A program made the position numbers and the translations under genes. The notes beneath the pieces are model-generated. The model was not told the origin of the DNA, did not search any database, and saw nothing but the letters and a program-made list of their open reading frames with translations. This document shows, one piece after another, positions 38,879-47,479 of a stretch of DNA of 64,000 nt (positions within the stretch are counted from its first letter, which is position 1; each line of letters begins with the position of its first letter). Origin of the DNA: Panagrolaimus kolymaensis (lineage: Eukaryota; Nematoda; Chromadorea; Rhabditida; Panagrolaimidae); NCBI GenBank assembly GCA_028622995.1, contig JAJQJQ010000018.1, forward strand, positions 2,790,001-2,854,000, read 5' to 3'.

Positions 38879-40378
38879 CTATAACATACAATACATACTT
38901 TTATCGTCAAATGGTTCGTCATCATCGATATGAACTTCTTCTAAAGCACGGTCAAGGTTCTCCAAAGATTTAATTTCCTCATCATCATCCATTTCTTCAT
39001 TTTCAATTTCAGGCAAAGGAAATCGCAAAATAGCTGCAACGCCCGTTATCATATTCAGTTGTTCGCCGCTAGGATGCATGCTAGAAAAAATTAGCACATT
39101 TCCTCTCTGAAAAAAGAAAGAAGTTAAATCAAATCTTCAATAAGCAACGACGATTTACATTTATAAAGGAGAAAAAAAAGCTTTAAAATGTAAAAACGTA
39201 ATTTTTAAACACATTTAGTAAATTTAAGAAGCTTCCGAAAACGTGTTATGTTAAAACTTACTTGATTACGAACAGATTCAATGAGATCAACATATTGGCG
39301 ACGTTGTGAAATATCTTGTGAACGGAATAAAGCATCAGAAACCATCAAAGTATCAATAGCACCTTTTTCGTTTGCCATTGAAACATGCTTGAAACCATAG
39401 AAAGCACGTGAAGAATCAGCATTGAGATGTTTCATAAATAGATTCAAAGCTTTTACTTCTGCTAGAGCCTAAAAATGTGGTAATAAAATAATCAGTAAAA
39501 TATAAAACCAACTTTAGTATCAGAAAGACGAGCAGCAATTGCAGGATCAGCTAATACTTCTTTTAAAGCATGTTTAAAGCCACTTGAAGAATGAACAACA
39601 ACAAATTTAGAACGATCAGTACCAGAAAACTTCTTATTCTCTTTTTCAGCAACAGTTAAAAGATGAGCAAAAAATTGGTCACGAAGAAATCCCGGACTAG
39701 CAATAATAACACATTTCATATTTTCCATATTGACATGACGAAGAAAAGCTTGAGCAACAGCATCAAAGAATCTAATCACAGATTTATCATGTTGGCCAGA
39801 TAATCCCTTGCGTTTTTTTGCAACAGGCATATCAATTTTAGCTTTCACAATAGTCATAGTTGAAGTGAGTATGCATATATTAGCCAATCCTTCATGCATA
39901 ATAACAGCACCAACATCAGCATTCTTCGACTTATCTAAAGATTCATTAAGTCGTTGAATATCAATAATATCCCAGATGGGCTTTTTCAAAGTAAATGGCC
40001 GATTAACTTCCAAGTCCACAGTGTGATAAGCTCCAAGTTTAACATGTTCATTTTCCAACGTATTTCGTCCCTTTAAATGAAGAGCACAAGCAGTTGGATC
40101 AAAATCAATAGCTTCGATATCAACTTCTAAAGTCATTGTAATTCTTTGAGATGTTTTGGAACCAGTTGAAGATTCATTTTGTACCTTTCTTAATGTTTTT
40201 GCACGAACTTTATCACCAATACGGACAATGTTGAAAAGATGCCACATATCTTCTGGTTCTTCACACATCAGCTTGACGACGCTAAAAGTTTGTAATGATT
40301 AGAAGAACGAAAATAACCAAAATAATTCAAAACTAACCCAGAGCCATCTTTGTCAATATGTCGATATATTTGCTTCAT
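38879..40378 (-). CDS. pelo-1: pelota, ribosome-rescue factor (Dom34)
   Basis: Four or five exons encode a protein of about 385 aa matching Pelota along its whole length. With Hbs1 it recognises ribosomes stalled on mRNA and splits them. Visible: the Sm-like N-terminal domain with [11 protein letters not shown] and [11 protein letters not shown], the [16 protein letters not shown] and [12 protein letters not shown] segments, then the central eRF1-like domain ([21 protein letters not shown]) and the C-terminal domain ([47 protein letters not shown]) with an acidic tail. Like other pelota proteins it lacks a GGQ peptidyl-hydrolysis loop. Exon 1 is only 41 nt (40338-40378) and uses a GTTAGT donor; joining to 40281 gives the expected [14 protein letters not shown] leader. 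Confidence 0.95.
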
Positions 40379-40877
40379 TCTTCTTTCTGATTTCTTTTAA
40401 ACAATTACAAGCGTGATATTTTACGCGCAAAGAAATAAAACAATGATTGTCGTCACTTAGCAGCATACAGCTTCAATCTAAAAATTAAAAAAAATTATAA
40501 CCCGCATCGCTTCTGAAAATCAGTGGACTGAAGGCCACACAAATGCCGCGAAATTTGAATGATTTTATGTTGCAAAAAAAATTCAATCAAAATTTTTTGT
40601 ATGGTAATTTCGAGGCTTCTAGCGTACATTCAATTTGTCATTCAGAAGCGGTGTGACATTTCTCGTTTAAAAACACTAAACATTATATTTAATAAAAGCG
40701 CGGATAAGCAATGATCCTCATTAACCAGTAAATCATTGTTCAATAAACAAATAAACAACACCCAAAGTTTCGATTTTATTTTTCATTTGAAACAAAGTTC
40801 ATTTAGTAAAAATGGAAGAGTTCAATGATCGTTTGTCGTCGCATCATTGTTTTTTAAAGTGAGCATTAAAAAAAAGT
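40379..40877. other. intergenic, left flank of the retrotransposon
   Basis: Upstream of pelota. AT-rich, no gene or RNA recognised. The retrotransposon's B2 repeat begins near 40878. Confidence 0.5.
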
Positions 40878-41024
40878 TTTTCTCTACGTCTACGTTTAAT
40901 TTCTCGTTCCTCGAAATACACTATGACTCCGAGAAAAATTCTTTTTTCTCTTCGTTTCAAAGACTCTCAGTCTTTTTCTCCGAAATAGGTTGGGTCTGTT
41001 TATTGGCAAACTAAACAAAATACA
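40878..41024 (-). repeat. B2, terminal copy of split direct repeat B
   Basis: 147 bp matching 43189-43335 with no difference seen apart from one T at the flank. Forms the 3' end of the element on the minus strand, downstream of the recombinase stop codon (41111). Confidence 0.9.
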
Positions 41025-41110
41025 TACAACTAAAACCTGACCAACCATGGCCTTACAATAAAAAATAAACAACCAACAAAATAAACTATTGTTATTTGAA
41101 TTATTCTGAA

Positions 41111-42775
41111 TTATTCTTTTTCACATAAATTTCTTAGAACTGATGGTACGTTTTCTGTTGTTTTAGCACTATTATGAACATATGATTTCTTCGAAGAAGA
41201 CGATTTCCAACGAGCACCACGATCCAATTCAGCTTCAGAGCATCCAGCTTCAATAGCAGCAGTTGCAGCACTTCTTCGAAATGAATGTACTGTCAGATTT
41301 TTCTTTATTCCCATTCTTGTTGAAGTTGATTTGAGTTCTTTTAGGACAGTATTGTAAGACCATGGTGGATCAGTACCTAAAAATCTGAAAAAGAGGGGGA
41401 AGGGTAAAAGGAAGAAGTACACTTGGTGACCCATTCTTCGAGAATGGCAACTGGGCAGGAATGGCATTCTTACTTTTTAATGAATATTGGCTCAACCGGC
41501 CCATTTTGTTTACATTTAGACTTTATGTGATTAATTTTAACGTTCTTTTCACTAAACTTTACTTGATTTCTTTTTAATGTTTCAGATGTAGCAACAATAT
41601 CTCGAGTGAGAGAAAATACATGTTCTATAAAGTAATTAGCTATAGGCATCTTATAGCCTTTTTCTTCGGATTTCAACATATACAGTTGAGCCTTAACTTT
41701 ATCGGTAATCTTATGATTATGCTTTTGAGGAATAAGAATACATCTACGACGAACTTCTTTAGTTTTTTGAACTCGAAATAATATACCCGCATGATCTCCA
41801 GTTTGAGCAAATTCAACAGCTTTATTAAAACATTCAGGACCAGAAACAACAGCTTGGACACCTTCATTATCACAATCAAGAATTTCGACTTTATCACCAT
41901 GTTTCAATATATCACGTCTGAGCAAATTCAACAGCTTTATTAAAACATTCAAGACCAGAACCAACAGCTTGGATACCTTCATTATCACAAACAAGAATTT
42001 TAACATTATCACTACGTTTCAATATGCCGCGTTCAAGTTTTCCAGTGATGACTGTGCCACGACTTTTGATAGCATAAACATGTTCAGTAGCGAACATCGG
42101 CTTTTGATTAGTATCCCGATTGTGAATAACAAATTTGGAATCCATAACTTCGAGTAATTCACGAATTTTGTTTTCACCAATTTCAGGTTGTTTTCTTTCA
42201 AGGGCACAAAGAGCATAACCAGCAACGATAAGGACAGTTTCTTCTGGATATCCATAATAGGAGAGCATTTCAGGAACTTCCATTTCAACAAGTTCAACCA
42301 ATTCGCAATCAGAAGCTTCAACTTTGTTCAAAAATACAACAAGATTTTTAACAGGAATACCAACTTGTTTTGCAAGAAGAAGATGTTCACGAGTCTGAAG
42401 CATAGAGCCTTCAGTAGTAGCGACAACAAGAATAACTCCATCCATTTGAGCAGCTCCAGTAATTATATTCTTTTTGTAATCAGCATGACCGGGATAATCG
42501 ATATGAGCATAATGACGATTTGGTGTTTCATATTCCAAGAGACAAGTATTAATAGTTATACCACGAGCTTTTTCTTCAGGTGCTTTATCAATGTCTTCGT
42601 ATTTACGGAATTTAGCTCCTTTCTCAGCAGCAAGAACTTTGGCGATAGCAGAAGAAAGAGGTGTTTTACCATGATCTATGTGTCCAATCGTACCAACATT
42701 TAAATGAGGTTTATCTCGTTTGAAAACAGCTTTTCCACCAGGAACAGCATAAAATCTGACAGAGAATAGTGACAT
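41111..42775 (-). pseudogene. mitochondrial EF-Tu fused to tyrosine-recombinase C-terminus
   Basis: From the ATG at 42775 an intronless frame encodes a mitochondrial-type elongation factor Tu: a short leader, [69 protein letters not shown]. It covers domains 1 and 2 and the start of domain 3 (up to HVFSLTRDIVA), then changes without a stop to recombinase-like sequence (RNQVKFSEKNVKI). An 89-nt intron (41385-41473, GTAAGA...TTTCAG) joins in frame to exon 41111-41384, which holds the recombinase HSFRRSAATAAIEAG (H-x-x-R) and a C-terminal KKSYVHNSA tyrosine. A 115-bp tandem duplication (junction at 41918/41919) shifts the frame, so one continuous product cannot be made; the upstream frame stops at 41912. 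GTPase motifs are altered (NKVE for NKxD, GYAL for GSAL). The recombinase N-terminal half with its first catalytic Arg is absent. Confidence 0.84.
41804..42033 (-). repeat. 115-bp tandem duplication within the EF-Tu segment
   Basis: Two head-to-tail units, 41804-41918 and 41919-42033, differ at about a dozen positions. The unit covers the domain 2 region encoding CDNEG(I/V)QAV and [12 protein letters not shown]. Because 115 is not a multiple of three, it moves the downstream sequence into another frame. Confidence 0.88.
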
Positions 42776-43074
42776 CGTTTTATTGTGAGACGGACATTCG
42801 TTTTTGAGTAATCCGGGCCCACCTAAAAATCTGAAAAAATAAAATTATAAAAAATACTTACCGAATCATAATAGTATAAGAACTGAGAAATTTGAGAGGC
42901 CCGGATTTCTCTAAGGGGAATGAACTAATTTCTTTCTTGAAGCATGTTACATATAAATCAAACTATAAAAACTCCCGATTCAGTCGGCTTGCATGTAGCA
43001 AGTGCCCGGCTCCTTGCATCTAGCAATGGACTCCTTCGGGCTAACACTTTAATCAGTTAGGGGATGGTGGGCGG
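42776..43074 (-). other. 5' leader of the EF-Tu/recombinase cassette
   Basis: Between A2 and the EF-Tu start codon. Contains a candidate 31-nt intron (42831-42861, GTAAGT...TTTTCAG), an imperfect 14-bp inverted repeat (42806-42819 with 42898-42911) and a locally GC-rich block (about 42985-43074) with two copies of TTGCAT(G/C)TAGCAA. No long ORF, so the missing recombinase N-terminus is not here. Confidence 0.6.
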
Positions 43075-43190
43075 GGAATACAACTTGTTTTCAAGTTTGC
43101 CAAAAGCAGAATGAGAAAACTTTAGTTTTTCATTCGAAGGTTGATGTCGAAAAACACTGTTCGTCTTTTCGCTACGAGAAAAATGCACTT
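43075..43190 (-). repeat. A2, internal copy of split direct repeat A
   Basis: 116 bp identical by eye to 45529-45644. It sits upstream of the EF-Tu/recombinase cassette in the same position that A1 has upstream of gag, so a promoter role for A is plausible (inference). Confidence 0.9.
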
Positions 43191-43335
43191 TTCTCTACGT
43201 CTACGTTTAATTTCTCGTTCCTCGAAATACACTATGACTCCGAGAAAAATTCTTTTTTCTCTTCGTTTCAAAGACTCTCAGTCTTTTTCTCCGAAATAGG
43301 TTGGGTCTGTTTATTGGCAAACTAAACAAAATACA
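43189..43335 (-). repeat. B1, internal copy of split direct repeat B
   Basis: Same 147-bp sequence as 40878-41024. It lies after the reverse transcriptase ORF and directly abuts repeat A2, forming the internal B1-A2 junction that mimics the joined ends of a circular intermediate. Confidence 0.9.
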
Positions 43336-43586
43336 GAATATGGAAGCTGAAGGTTCGGAAGAACAAGCTAGGAATTATTAATGTATCTAAATTATTACAA
43401 TGTTTTTGAATAAACTAACAAACACATTTTCACTTTTCGAGAAGGGAGGGAGAAAATAAGGAAATTTCATTGAAGGTGTTTCATAACTGTGATTCCTTTT
43501 TTAGATCTTTATTACTCTTTTTTATGGAAATGTACACCAAAACCGGCTTTGTAAAGGATACTTCGTACTATTATAAAACCATAATT

Positions 43587-44939
43587 TCAATGTTCATTTT
43601 TAGATAGTTCAATTTTGAAATCCTTAAATTTATAGGTACAAACAGTTTTATAAATATTCTTGGTAAAGACAGAACCTTTTGGGCCTAATACTACCCACAT
43701 TGAAGCTAACTGACCGGTTAGTTTTAGTCTTTCTCTTAATGAAGGACATCTTTTATTCTTTAAAAGTTTTAAACATTCAATTGAATTAATTATTCTTTCT
43801 TCGGTTGGATAAATTCGGGCTTCTTCTAAGTCAAGCATCATTCCTAAAAACTTTAAATTTCTAACTGGGGATAATATGGACTTTTCTTCTTGGATAAATA
43901 CACCAGCAGCTCTTAATGTTAGCTTTACATAAGCAATAGCTTCCTCGCACTCAGCGAAACTAGGTGACCATATTAGTCCATCATCAAGGTAGAGGACATA
44001 ATTGATACCTTTTGACCTCCAATGTTTTACTAAAGAGCGAAAAACTTTTGTAAAGATATATGGAGCGGGCGCTGGACCAAATGGTAAGGCATTAAAAACG
44101 TAATACATGCCATTCCCGGCGAAACCAAGATATTTACGATCTTGAGGGTGTATTGCTATATGATAATATCCACTTTTCATATCAAACTTGGCTAACCAGC
44201 CATTAGAACAAATAGTTTTACTAACGAAATTTAAATCTTCGTACTTGAAACGTGGACATTCTAGGGATTCCTTTAACTTGGACAGGTTTATGATTAACCT
44301 TGGTTTACCTGTATTTCGGACAACAAATAACGGGCTTACAACTTGAGGTATACTTGATACTTGGGCAATGGCATTAGTCTTTAATAATTTTAACACTTCT
44401 TCATCAACAAACCTTTTATCTATTTCAGACATAGGACAATTCTTTAGGTGGAAGGAAGGATCTGGGAATTGTAATCTAAAAGGTAATTTATATCCATTCT
44501 CAATGGTATCTAAAATATAAGCTGGGGCCTTAATATTTTCCCAAAACCCTATTTTAGAACTTAGAGAATTACATAAAAAGCTATTGTTAAAATCCTTACC
44601 AATTGTACCCGCTTCAGGCTTTTTCTTCTTAGTAGGGAGCACGGCGAATTGAGCTTCTTCTTCTGGGACAATCTCTTTTGAGGTGTGGTCCTTGACAAAC
44701 GAAACATGGTCCAATTTGTTTGATTCCATCGAGGATACTAGGGATTCTTGCTTGAGCACCATTGAAGTTTGTAGAAGATTGACGGCCATAATTTGATCCA
44801 GCAAAGGTTCGGCCATAGCCTCCACTGGCCTCACGAAATCGCCACGGTCTTGCATTTCTTTCGTTGATGATTGATTCTCTAACATCTTTTGATAAATTTT
44901 TGGAGAGTTCTCCAATTTTCTTTGTTGCTTCTTCAGCAT
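43587..44939 (-). CDS. DIRS-type reverse transcriptase (pol)
   Basis: An open frame of 450 codons with a complete reverse transcriptase core: PQVVSPLFVVRNTGKPRLII, LNFVSKTICSNGWLAKFDMK, GYYHIAIHPQDRKYLGF, FNALPFGPAPAPYIFTK, the catalytic YLDDGLIW (YxDD-type box), and RNLKFLGMMLDL. These motif variants are those of DIRS/PAT/Ngaro elements. The first 310 nt overlap gag in another frame; expression might use an internal ATG (the MAEPLLDQIM region) or frameshifting. The ORF stops just after the thumb-like region (KLTGQLASMWVVLGPKG); the 250 bp before B1 hold only a possible broken RNase H remnant (an AGFGVHF-like reading followed by stops). The polymerase core itself looks intact. Confidence 0.9.
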   Translation of the reverse strand: MLKKQQRKLENSPKIYQKMLENQSSTKEMQDRGDFVRPVEAMAEPLLDQIMAVNLLQTSMVLKQESLVSSMESNKLDHVSFVKDHTSKEIVPEEEAQFAVLPTKKKKPEAGTIGKDFNNSFLCNSLSSKIGFWENIKAPAYILDTIENGYKLPFRLQFPDPSFHLKNCPMSEIDKRFVDEEVLKLLKTNAIAQVSSIPQVVSPLFVVRNTGKPRLIINLSKLKESLECPRFKYEDLNFVSKTICSNGWLAKFDMKSGYYHIAIHPQDRKYLGFAGNGMYYVFNALPFGPAPAPYIFTKVFRSLVKHWRSKGINYVLYLDDGLIWSPSFAECEEAIAYVKLTLRAAGVFIQEEKSILSPVRNLKFLGMMLDLEEARIYPTEERIINSIECLKLLKNKRCPSLRERLKLTGQLASMWVVLGPKGSVFTKNIYKTVCTYKFKDFKIELSKNEH

Positions 44940-45474
44940 CAGCTATTGCAAAAGTACGAGGGTGCTTGTCAGCCAGTTCTAAGAGAGCTATACGACCATT
45001 GATGTCCTTGTTGATTTCATCCACTTTCTTGAAGATGTCGTCTAGATTGTCGAGCTTTTTCAGTTCTTCTAACTTGAGATGAGCTTTCATGAGTACAGTA
45101 TATTGTTTCTCTAGACCAGCATTTCTAAATTGAGAAACAGCTACCTTTTGTGCCACACGTTCATCCACGGATAGTGCTTCAGGTTCTTTTTTCTTATCTT
45201 TCTTAATTTCACAGACCATTTTTGTGAGGCTTCCGATTGCTTGCGACATTGCGATCATTGAATCCTCCATACGGTTCATGGACATCTTTCGTTTCTTTTT
45301 CTTAGCTGGTGAATGCGTTCTTGAACGATCTTCTTCGTTATCTATTACAGTTCTTCTTCTCTTTACAGGTGGTTCACTATCAGAATCATCATAATTGAGT
45401 TCAGGAGCGTTTATTTCTTCTATTTCTCTTTGGAGTTGTTCGGTGAAATCATCTTGAGTTTCATAGTCATCCAT
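44629..45474 (-). CDS. retrotransposon gag-like protein with zinc knuckle
   Basis: From the ATG at 45474, 281 codons. The N-terminus is acidic (MDDYETQDDFTEQLQREIEE), followed by a basic nuclear-localisation-like cluster (KKKKRKMSMNR), a Lys/Glu/Leu-rich helical middle, a Gly/Arg/Ser segment and a C-terminal CFVCQGPHLKRDC, a C-x2-C-x3-H-x4-C zinc knuckle. This fits the Gag of PAT-type elements, which have such knuckles. The open frame runs further upstream through A1 to 45666, but the first ATG after A1 is the sensible start. Overlaps the polymerase frame. Confidence 0.84.
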   Translation of the reverse strand: MDDYETQDDFTEQLQREIEEINAPELNYDDSDSEPPVKRRRTVIDNEEDRSRTHSPAKKKKRKMSMNRMEDSMIAMSQAIGSLTKMVCEIKKDKKKEPEALSVDERVAQKVAVSQFRNAGLEKQYTVLMKAHLKLEELKKLDNLDDIFKKVDEINKDINGRIALLELADKHPRTFAIADAEEATKKIGELSKNLSKDVRESIINERNARPWRFREASGGYGRTFAGSNYGRQSSTNFNGAQARIPSILDGIKQIGPCFVCQGPHLKRDCPRRRSSIRRAPY

Positions 45475-45528
45475 TAAATAAATGAAAAATACGTAGGAAA
45501 AAATAAAAGATTTTTTGAGAGCAGAAAA

Positions 45529-45644
45529 GGAATACAACTTGTTTTCAAGTTTGCCAAAAGCAGAATGAGAAAACTTTAGTTTTTCATTCGAAGGTTGATG
45601 TCGAAAAACACTGTTCGTCTTTTCGCTACGAGAAAAATGCACTT
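45529..45644 (-). repeat. A1, terminal copy of split direct repeat A
   Basis: 116 bp identical by eye to 43075-43190; the 5' end of the element on the minus strand. The gag start codon lies about 55 bp further on. Confidence 0.9.
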
Positions 45645-46006
45645 CCTCTTTTCCATTCAAAAACATATCATCAAGTGTTAACAGAATAATGCATTAACTT
45701 AACCGATTCTAGCTTTTCATCGAATAGTTTACAGATTGGTTGTGATGACTATTAAAAGCTCTTCAATGTTTCGTTATAAACATGTAAATACAGAATCTAT
45801 TTACTGCAGCTAATTCACCAATATAAGTGACTAAGAAAAACAAGACATTCTTACTTTTAAAGGCTAAGGTACAAACCATTGGCGATAAAAGATATCCAAC
45901 TCGAACCCCAATATCTCGATTCAAAGAAAACACAAAAAATAAAAGACAATATATATTTATTATTACATAGAAAGATAATTAATTAAATGACAATAAAATA
46001 CAAAGA
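45645..46006. other. right flank of the retrotransposon
   Basis: Unique AT-rich sequence between repeat A1 and the 3' end of the Cys-rich secreted protein gene. No gene recognised. Confidence 0.5.
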
Positions 46007-46690
46007 TTAGAAGTTGTTCAAAACATTAGAGACAAGGCTGTCATCAGTTTCAGCTGGGCAAGTACAACGACCAGAGTGGCAAGGAAGACCAGAACAATCA
46101 TCACCATTACTACCAGAACATTCTTTGACGTTGCAAAGATGAGTGAAAGCATCGGTAAAATGAGCATAACCAGCGGCTTTGAAACCTAAAACAAACAAGG
46201 TATTAATAAGATGGAAGAATATTCAAAGTTCCTTACCTTCAACACAATCACATCGACCAGAAATACAAGCTTTCTTAAGTCCACCACATGACGAATCATC
46301 ATCACATCGAGCATAGTTGACGCAGGCATTGCAGTTGCACTTTCCATTAAAAGCACCAAGACATTTTCCTTCACCACCACATTCTTTTTCAGAGAAGCAG
46401 ATGGCATTGCGTTCACAGCCTTGAGTTCCAGAGGATCCAGTTGAGTTGTCGCTTTCATAGTCAAATCCAAAAGAATCAGTTGAGTTGGAAGTTTCATTAC
46501 CAAATGAGTCAGTTGAGTTGAGAGTATCATTACCACTAAAGTCTCCACCAAATAAATCAGTTGAATTGAAACCATCCATTCCACCTTCCCATTCCATTGA
46601 ATTCATAGTTCCATTATCTTCTTGAGCCAAGAGAACACCAGCAAGAACAAAACCAAGGAAAAAGGTGAAGATGATAGAACGTTGTTGCAT
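46007..46690 (-). CDS. secreted Cys-rich protein with N-glycan repeats
   Basis: Two exons joined by a short GTAAGG...TTTTAG intron (about 46188-46236) give about 210 aa. The ATG at 46690 starts a signal peptide (IIFTFFLGFVLAGVLLA). Next comes a low-complexity block with six or so N-glycosylation sequons (NGT, NST, NDT, NET) in imperfect NSTDSFGN-like repeats, rich in Asp, Gly and Ser. The C-terminal half has about 18 cysteines in clusters such as CNCNACVNYARC, CISGRCDC and CHSGRCTC, resembling EB or EGF-like disulfide modules. No membrane segment after the signal, so it is probably secreted, for example into matrix, egg coat or pseudocoelom. I do not recognise an ortholog. It is not part of the neighbouring transposon: it has its own intron and signal peptide. 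Confidence 0.8.
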
Positions 46691-47479
46691 GATGATTTGA
46701 GATAAAAATTCAAAGCTGCTGAACTTGAACAACAATGGTTAGTTAAAAAATGATGTTTTTGACGATGAAAGATAAAAAAGTTGTTTGATGGAAGCGAAGC
46801 AATGAGCACGAGAAAGAAGAAGCGAGCATTTACTATCATTGCTTTAGGACAAAGCTGTTTGGCGGAGAATTTGAAACTCGTCAATGAAACTGATAGCAAA
46901 AAAGTGATGAAAGCTGGCATTTTTACATGTATGTTTTTTTCTATTGGAGATGATTTTACAATTATCTAATGCTGAAGATTATTTCATTGCTGAATAAAAA
47001 GCATTTTACTATTATGCTTATTCGTGTCAATTAGGACAATATTCTCATAACCTATTGCAAGTGATTGCTTTAACTTGTGTAACAAATATGATTATTAGTA
47101 TTATATTCTTTAAGGCCTTTTCTTCTTCCTTTTTCTGATAATTATTTTAAGAAAGTCAACAAGTATTATATATAGTCAAGAAGGTAATCCATGAATGACA
47201 TTTTCGAGTGAAATCGCTCTAATAATTGCTGAATGCTATTTTCCATTCTTTAGTTTTCTTCACAAGGATTCTTGGTTTTAAAAGTCACAAGTCCGATACT
47301 TAGGCATTTCATTTGTCCATTGCACTCTTTTATAACAAAAAAAAACATTTTGTTTGTCAGATTTTCGATCTAAAAAAGCTTTTGGTTAGAAAAATGAAAA
47401 CTTTTCTTTTGGAAAGATTGAACCGGTCTGCTTTTCAAATATTTATTTAAACAAAAGATAATTATAAAAATCAACTACA
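46691..47479. other. intergenic, no gene seen
   Basis: Upstream of the Cys-rich gene and downstream of RPAP1. An open frame at 46781-46969 (plus) lacks support. AT-rich, with no recognised repeat. Confidence 0.5.

Larger units (their letters stand above)
40878..45644 (-). mobile_element. DIRS-type (PAT/Ngaro-like) tyrosine-recombinase retrotransposon
   Basis: A 4.77-kb element on the minus strand, defined by split direct repeats. Reading 5' to 3' on the minus strand: A1 (45644-45529), gag, reverse transcriptase, B1 (43335-43189), A2 (43190-43075), EF-Tu/recombinase chimera, B2 (41024-40878). A1 and A2 (116 bp) look identical by eye, as do B1 and B2 (147 bp). Split direct repeats with an internal B1-A2 junction are the hallmark of PAT and Ngaro elements, which replicate through a circle and integrate with a tyrosine recombinase; no target-site duplication is expected and none is seen. 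Each coding block is preceded by A and followed by B. The recombinase lacks its N-terminal half and RNase H seems degraded, so this copy is probably not self-sufficient. The copy lies between pelota and a Cys-rich secreted gene and breaks neither. Confidence 0.87.

Noticed and set aside
42188..42703. 171-codon plus-strand frame opposite EF-Tu
   Set aside because: A shadow of the EF-Tu coding strand; encodes no recognisable protein.
40878..45644. Bacterial contamination as the source of EF-Tu
   Set aside because: The segment is AT-rich like its surroundings, has the mitochondrial-type leader and CALE-type motifs, and lies between eukaryotic retroelement parts with a spliceosomal intron.
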